This document shows, in pieces, positions 7,587 to 11,554 of a DNA stretch of 11,554 nt (its first letter is position 1; every line of letters starts with the position of its first letter). The translations under genes were made by a program, and so were the position numbers. The DNA comes from Chromera velia (Eukaryota > Sar > Chromeraceae): the NCBI GenBank assembly GCA_018398765.1, contig JAHBMJ010000484.1:35001-46554 (forward strand), written 5' to 3'. Under the pieces are notes generated by a model. The model saw only the letters and a program-made list of their open reading frames with translations. It did no database searches and was not told where the DNA came from.

Positions 7587-8730
7587 ATGGCACTTCGAAG
7601 GTCACTACTTCGCCGCACTTGGCACGACTGGTTCCCCTACGAACCTCGGCCTACTGTCCCCCACACAGACCCGTACATCGTCAACTGTGAAGTGAACAAG
7701 GTGAGCAGACGGACGGACTGAAAGACAGACAGAAGTCAGAGTGATTCTTCAGGCTTCGTCAGTAGGGTGGCTCCGTCTTTTCACAATCTTTCTTTGTGCC
7801 TCGTCAATCAGCACCTTCTCAGTCTGCCAAAGCGTTTTCCGTCAACAATGAATTGCCCTCCTCTTTCATTTTGTCTGCTTCGTTGGGTTCCTGCCCATTA
7901 TCAAGTATAACCGAGCCAATTCTCTCTCCAGGAGCCCACGTGCTTCCCATCTATCCACCTGTCTCTTCACTTGCAACCCACCTTCCTGTTATCCTCCCAT
8001 TTACCTGCCGGGGGGACTGCCTAGTCACCCTGCTTGTCTCAACCACCCACCCACCTTGCATTCATGCCTGCTTTCCTGACCGTCTGTCAACAGTTCCATT
8101 CGCATCTGAATACATACTCATGTAGTTGGTCAGGTCTGGTCAGGAGATTTCTACTTGGACCTCTTCTTCTTTCCTTCCTTTTTCCGATCCTCGTTTTCGT
8201 GAAGTTGTATACACCACTGCATTTGCTTAAGAAAAATGGGAAAGCGGGAAAGGAAGACCCGACAAAGAGCCCTAGGGGTGTGGGCCCTCTCTGTTTATGT
8301 TTCTGCTCTTCGCTATTCAATGCGCTTCTTGCAAATGGGTTTGCATCATGTTTTGTCTTTCGTTAATTTTAGTGTCATGAGTCAGGGTTCCTGCACTCTC
8401 TCTGTAATCTATCATCCACCAATCTGCCTGCCTGCCTGCCTGCCGGCCTTCCCCCGTCAGGTCTACTGGTGGTGCGCGTGCGGGAACTCGAAGACCCAAC
8501 CGTGGTGCGACGGGAGCCACAAAGGGACAATGTTCAAGCCCACGATGTACATGGCACAGCTGAACGGCCCCAAGCTGATCTGCGGGTGCAAGTACACGAA
8601 TGCGAAGCCGAAGTGCACATTTCACTGCATGTATGTGAAGATGCAGTTCTACCCTAAGGAGGCAGCAGCGGTCTGGTTCGCCGCCTGTTTTTGCATCGGT
8701 CTGACCTCCACCTGGGTTTTCCATCCGTGA
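7587..8730 (+). CDS. Two-motif CDGSH iron-sulphur protein with C-terminal membrane helix, two exons
   Basis: CDGSH proteins bind [2Fe-2S] clusters through three Cys and one His and act in redox or cluster transfer, usually at mitochondria. Exons are 7587..7700 (38 codons, phase 0; donor GTGAGC) and 8461..8730 (89 codons plus TGA; acceptor CCCCCGTCAG), giving 127 residues. The ATG has A at -3 and G at +4. Residues 1-20 are rich in Arg and aromatic residues, like a mitochondrial presequence. The first motif, C43-x-C45-x8-C54-DGS-H58, is canonical. The second has C79, C81, T84, P88 and C90 but then TFHC, so the usual ligand-His position is C94, with H93 just before it. A hydrophobic stretch at about 106-125 (AAAVWFAACFCIGLTSTWVF) predicts a C-terminal membrane helix. 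Two motifs in a short protein resemble the CISD3/MiNT class, but the anchor does not. The CDGSH assignment is strong; location is inferred. Confidence 0.88.
7701..8460 (+). other. Intron of the CDGSH gene (760 nt)
   Basis: GTGAGC donor and CCCCCGTCAG acceptor. Much of it is pyrimidine-rich in the sense strand. A run of TGCC units (about 8425-8444) lies directly upstream of the acceptor. An internal CTCTCTCCAG (ends 7931) is acceptor-like and might serve an alternative exon. I see no other gene inside. Confidence 0.85.
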
Positions 8731-9540
8731 GGGGGGGGGCGGTGGGTTGGTGGGGAGTTGCAAGGGGTGGGTGAGTGGGGGAAGGAGACCGACCGCAGGG
8801 CGGTAGTCGCACTCAGCGTGGGTGCCGGCATTGTTGAGTGGCGATGGACTGAGGAACCTCCCTCGCCTATCTGGCGGCATGTTCGCTCTGTATGCAATTA
8901 GGAGAAAGAAGACGGTGGTGAGCGGGGGAGGTCCCCCGTGGATTTCTGGATGTGTTCGTGCTGACTGCATACAGCTGGGCCTGCAGTTAGACTGTCGAAG
9001 CTCACAGTCGCTGTATGGCAGAATCAACGCAGTCATGCATGCATGCGGTCTTTGTTTGTAACTTCTAATTATGCAGCGGGGATGGACGGACGAAGGAAAG
9101 CGGCCAATCTCCCTCCGCGGCCTTCATTCTTCGCTTTATTTCAGAAGAAGGGGGCGCAGGGGTTTTTCTAGACAGAGAGAAATTTGACTGCAAGAGAGAT
9201 GGAGAGAGCGGTCTGATACAGAGCTGCACAGGCAGGCAAGCATGTGAGCGTGTGACAAATGCCTGTCAGATCGATACAGATCGATGAAGGGAGGGGTTCT
9301 CTCTTTGAACGGATGTCCGGCCGTGAACTGTATGTGTATGAATGCGCAAGTGGCTTTGGGTGAATATTTACATGTGCGTGCATGTGGGCACGATCATAAG
9401 ACAGATCGAACAGCTCTGGGACGAGCTCCATTTGAAGGAGCGTGTTGGATCCATACACGGAAAATTTGTGAATAAATATACATATTTCGATGCGTGTGCT
9501 ACAGTGCCACTGCCACTCCGCTATACTCCGCCAGCTTTGT
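8731..9540 (+). other. 3' flank of the CDGSH gene
   Basis: No further coding exon is evident. It starts with a G-rich stretch (8730-8785), then mixed sequence, and reaches an AATAAA at 9471. It may be a long 3' UTR plus intergenic DNA. Antisense frames here have no recognisable domain. Confidence 0.45.
9471..9476 (+). terminator. AATAAA, possible polyadenylation signal
   Basis: A canonical hexamer about 740 nt after the CDGSH stop codon. The distance makes the assignment weak. Confidence 0.25.
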
Positions 9541-9724
9541 TTTGGACATAATCAATGACATTAATTAATTTACTATGAGTTAAACTTTATTACTCTTTAA
9601 TTAACAATTTCTTTAAGTGCATGCCTTATCCCGTACTATAGATCCCATACCATTTAAGTAGAAACGTCTTGTCTTGATTACTTAATATTGATTAATTGAT
9701 TTTTTTATATAATTAAATCGAAAA

Positions 9725-9748
9725 ATTGATTGATTGATTGATTGATTG
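9725..9748. repeat. (ATTG)6 microsatellite
   Basis: Six uninterrupted ATTG units, with degenerate ATTGATT copies on both sides. Confidence 0.95.
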
Positions 9749-9884
9749 AGTCCCAAATTAACTATAATTGATTGATTAATTCCTAGCTAGATTCCTAGAT
9801 TGATTTAAATTTTGATTGGTTCGATCGATCCGCACTATATTAAGAACGGACGGGGCTCATCAGGGTATCCAATTAGGTTTTGAG

Positions 9885-9950
9885 CTAACCTAACCTAACC
9901 TTGAAGTGAAAAAAACCTAGGTTAGGTTACTAACCTAGGTTACTAACCTA
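9885..9950. repeat. CCTAA-type inverted and tandem repeat cluster
   Basis: CTAAC repeats at 9885-9900 are followed by their inverse (TAGGTTAGGTTA, 9918-9929), which pairs perfectly over 12 bp with 9886-9897. The 13-bp unit GGTTACTAACCTA is then repeated in tandem without mismatch (9925-9937 and 9938-9950). AACCTAGGTT palindromes lie at 9914-9923 and 9932-9941. The motif resembles short telomere-type repeats, but the array is tiny and inverted. Confidence 0.85.
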
Positions 9951-10117
9951 AATTGCAAGGATGTGATTGTTACAGGTATGAAATATGATAATATTAAGTG
10001 ATATCATAATTTTATGCATATTTTTACAGCGTTATATTAAATTGGGATGTACGTATAAATTTCACTGTAAAACACTTTTTAGATTAAAGATGAATGTTTA
10101 CTAGGCGCCGGCTAGAG

Positions 10118-10187
10118 AAAAAAAAAAAGAAAAAAAAATAAGCGATTTGAGGAGATCTTTTTTTCTTTTTCTTTTTTTTTTATTTTT
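10118..10187. repeat. A-tract/T-tract foldback, copy 1
   Basis: An A-rich arm (10118-10139) and a T-rich arm (10158-10187) flank a short GC-containing loop with GATC at 10154-10157. The arms can pair as a long hairpin. Confidence 0.75.
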
Positions 10188-10286
10188 CAACCCTGAATAA
10201 CACTTAGCCTAGCACTTAGCAACAGTTGTGCAACACAGAAACAACACTTGTACAATACTTGAATAACAGTTGTTTGACTGATACAG

Positions 10287-10335
10287 AAAAAAAAAAGAAG
10301 AAAAGTAAAGGGTTTTAGGGGATCTTTTTTTTTTT
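10287..10335. repeat. A-tract/T-tract foldback, copy 2
   Basis: An A-rich arm (10287-10310) and a T-rich arm (10325-10335) surround GGGTTTTAGGGGATC. The layout matches copy 1, and the two GATC sites are 167 bp apart. Confidence 0.75.
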
Positions 10336-10377
10336 CCTCTAGCTGGTGTCTATAGAATGTTTGACTTCCCTGAACTA

Positions 10378-10482
10378 CCCTGAACCTAACTACCTTTTGA
10401 AAGTTTAAGCCGCATTTTTGGATAAACTTGCGGATAGAGATCATCTTAATTATAGTTTTTCAAGTGGCACTTAGGTTCAGGG
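10378..10482. repeat. 12-bp inverted repeat
   Basis: CCCTGAACCTAA at 10378-10389 has a perfect inverted copy, TTAGGTTCAGGG, at 10471-10482. Flanking CTACC/GGTAG bases extend it imperfectly. The arms share the AACCTAA core with the cluster at 9885-9950. Confidence 0.85.
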
Positions 10483-10685
10483 AGGTAGAATTAATGTTTA
10501 AAGTATGTTCATTTTATGTTTTATTTTATGTTATTCAACAGTTATTGTTAAGTGAAAAATGATTGATTCAATATGATATTCAAAAAGTTGATTTTTACTA
10601 GTACGTGTGAAAGTCAGTTTTTAAATTAAAAACATCACTTTTACAGGTGTGAACTTCATTTTTTAGTTTGTGCTATCTTTTTTTT

Positions 10686-11554
10686 TTACAAGACAATCGG
10701 AAAATCTGATGGGGACGATGTCACACTGTCAGGACGAGGGGAGAGAGAAGTGAAGTAAGGGAGTAAAAGCTCAATTGACATGGGCTTTGTGAAAGGGTCA
10801 GCCACATTGGAATGGGAAGGGACGAACGAAAGGCGGATGGAAGCTTCATCCAGCGCATCACGGAGGGAAAGGGTGTGCAGGACGAGTGTGCAGGGCGATT
10901 TTTCGATGATGCAGAGCTGAAGTGACTCTATAACGGATTGGAGGGCACGCTCGGTCGGACGGGGCATCTCACTAGAAACCAGCTTCAGCAAGTCATTTGA
11001 GTCTACCCCCACTTCCGCTGTGACTCCCGCTTTCCAGACGCACCGCAGGACAGGCAAGAGGCACTCTAAGAAATCAACGAGGTCATGAGCAGCATAGAGC
11101 TCTGCTCGGGTGGAAGACCTGGCGACTCGCTTCTGAGAAAAGGCCCGCCAGTGCAGGATGGCAGACTTCAAAGTGAGGAGCCACCCAGACTGGGGATGTG
11201 CATTTCCTGCAGACCCCAACGCGGCATCGCTCCATGACTTAGTGGAGAGGGGAGACGATGTGGGAGGGACATCAGAGCGGGAGATACGGAGGATACGGGA
11301 GGTTGCGGTGCGACGAGCATAACGAAGAAGGGAAAGGAGGTAAGCAGCGTCGGCTTGAGTGGGAGCGGACGAATGACGGCTCAGTTGATTGCACCCTTGG
11401 GACAAGTCAGGGCGAGTATCTCGTGCAACCCACGAAAGACACCCCAGCCGTTCACGAAAGGCTTTGCCTTCCTGGGCTGTTAAGAGACGAGGCGGTTCGG
11501 AAGGAAGCTCGCGAGACGATAGGGGGAGGGGGAACAAATCGGGAGAAGAAACGG
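10686..11554 (-). mobile_element. Ty1/copia-type retrotransposon, 3' end of pol (RNase H domain), partial
   Basis: The minus-strand frame is open from the right edge (11554) to a TAA at 10688..10686, about 288 codons. Order from the N-terminal side: the end-of-reverse-transcriptase connection typical of copia elements (GCLSWVARDTRPDLSQGCNQ, about 11444-11385), then an RNase H fold with the acidic residue in WSDAALGS, the Glu in STRAELYAAHDLV, the Asp in VGVDSNDLL and the terminal element HSNVADPFTKP. That last motif is a hallmark of copia-type polyproteins. The stretch has no frameshift or internal stop, so the element may be young; upstream gag, protease, integrase and most of the reverse transcriptase would lie to the right. 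The stop is followed on the minus strand by an A-rich run. Confidence 0.9.

Larger units (their letters stand above)
9540..10685. other. AT-rich block with foldback repeats beside a retrotransposon
   Basis: Composition shifts sharply to AT from about 9545. Since the copia-type frame ends at 10686 on the minus strand, its 3' untranslated part and 3' long terminal repeat should lie in this stretch, but I cannot fix terminal-repeat boundaries without the other copy. The block contains (ATTG)6, CCTAA-type inverted and tandem repeats, two A-tract/T-tract foldbacks and a 12-bp inverted repeat. No convincing coding exon is present. Confidence 0.55.

Noticed and set aside
8317-9036. 239-codon minus-strand frame antisense to the CDGSH exon
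   Set aside because: It is a shadow of the GC-rich CDGSH exon 2 and its flank, with no domain of its own.
9815-9835. tRNA-like GGTTCGATCGATCC
   Set aside because: It resembles a T-loop internal promoter, but the spacing is wrong and no acceptor stem or anticodon arm can be folded around it.
1-11554. CRISPR arrays, operons, ribosome binding sites or other prokaryotic features
   Set aside because: No regularly spaced repeats occur and all recognisable genes are split eukaryotic genes.

Overview
This window is nuclear DNA from a eukaryote, probably a single-celled alga or protist. The evidence is spliceosomal introns in every recognisable gene, a eukaryotic clamp-loader subunit, GC-rich exons set in long low-complexity spacers full of microsatellites, and the end of a Ty1/copia-type retrotransposon. 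Gene size and layout would suit an alveolate alga such as a chromerid, but nothing seen here fixes the species.

Layout, left to right. (1) 1-602: a minus-strand gene fragment. One well-bounded exon (416..326) encodes a Cys-rich segment running into a membrane helix; the gene continues off the left edge. (2) 603-1285: spacer with a 24-bp CT/GA palindrome and a 53-bp tandem duplication. (3) 1286-2503, minus: a three-exon gene for an unrecognised 216-residue protein with an N-terminal signal peptide, a Glu/Lys/Gln-rich middle and a C-terminal membrane helix. (4) 2504-4670: over 2 kb with no gene that I can support. (5) 4671-6725, minus: a complete two-exon gene for replication factor C subunit 4 (356 residues), split by a 984-nt simple-sequence intron. 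(6) 6726-7586: spacer between divergent genes. (7) 7587-8730, plus: a complete two-exon gene for a 127-residue protein with two CDGSH-type iron-sulphur motifs and a C-terminal membrane helix. (8) 8731-9540: 3' flank. (9) 9540-10685: AT-rich DNA with CCTAA-type inverted and tandem repeats and two A-tract/T-tract foldbacks. (10) 10686-11554, minus: the C-terminal end of a copia-type polyprotein with its RNase H domain, open at the right edge.

The host genes do not form a pathway: RFC4 serves DNA replication, the CDGSH protein is probably organellar and the other two are membrane proteins. The points most worth checking are the altered second CDGSH motif, the unrecognised signal-anchored protein with its stop-free in-frame intron, the repeated use of GTCAG splice donors, and the foldback-rich AT block beside the retroelement. 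I see no convincing new multi-gene system.
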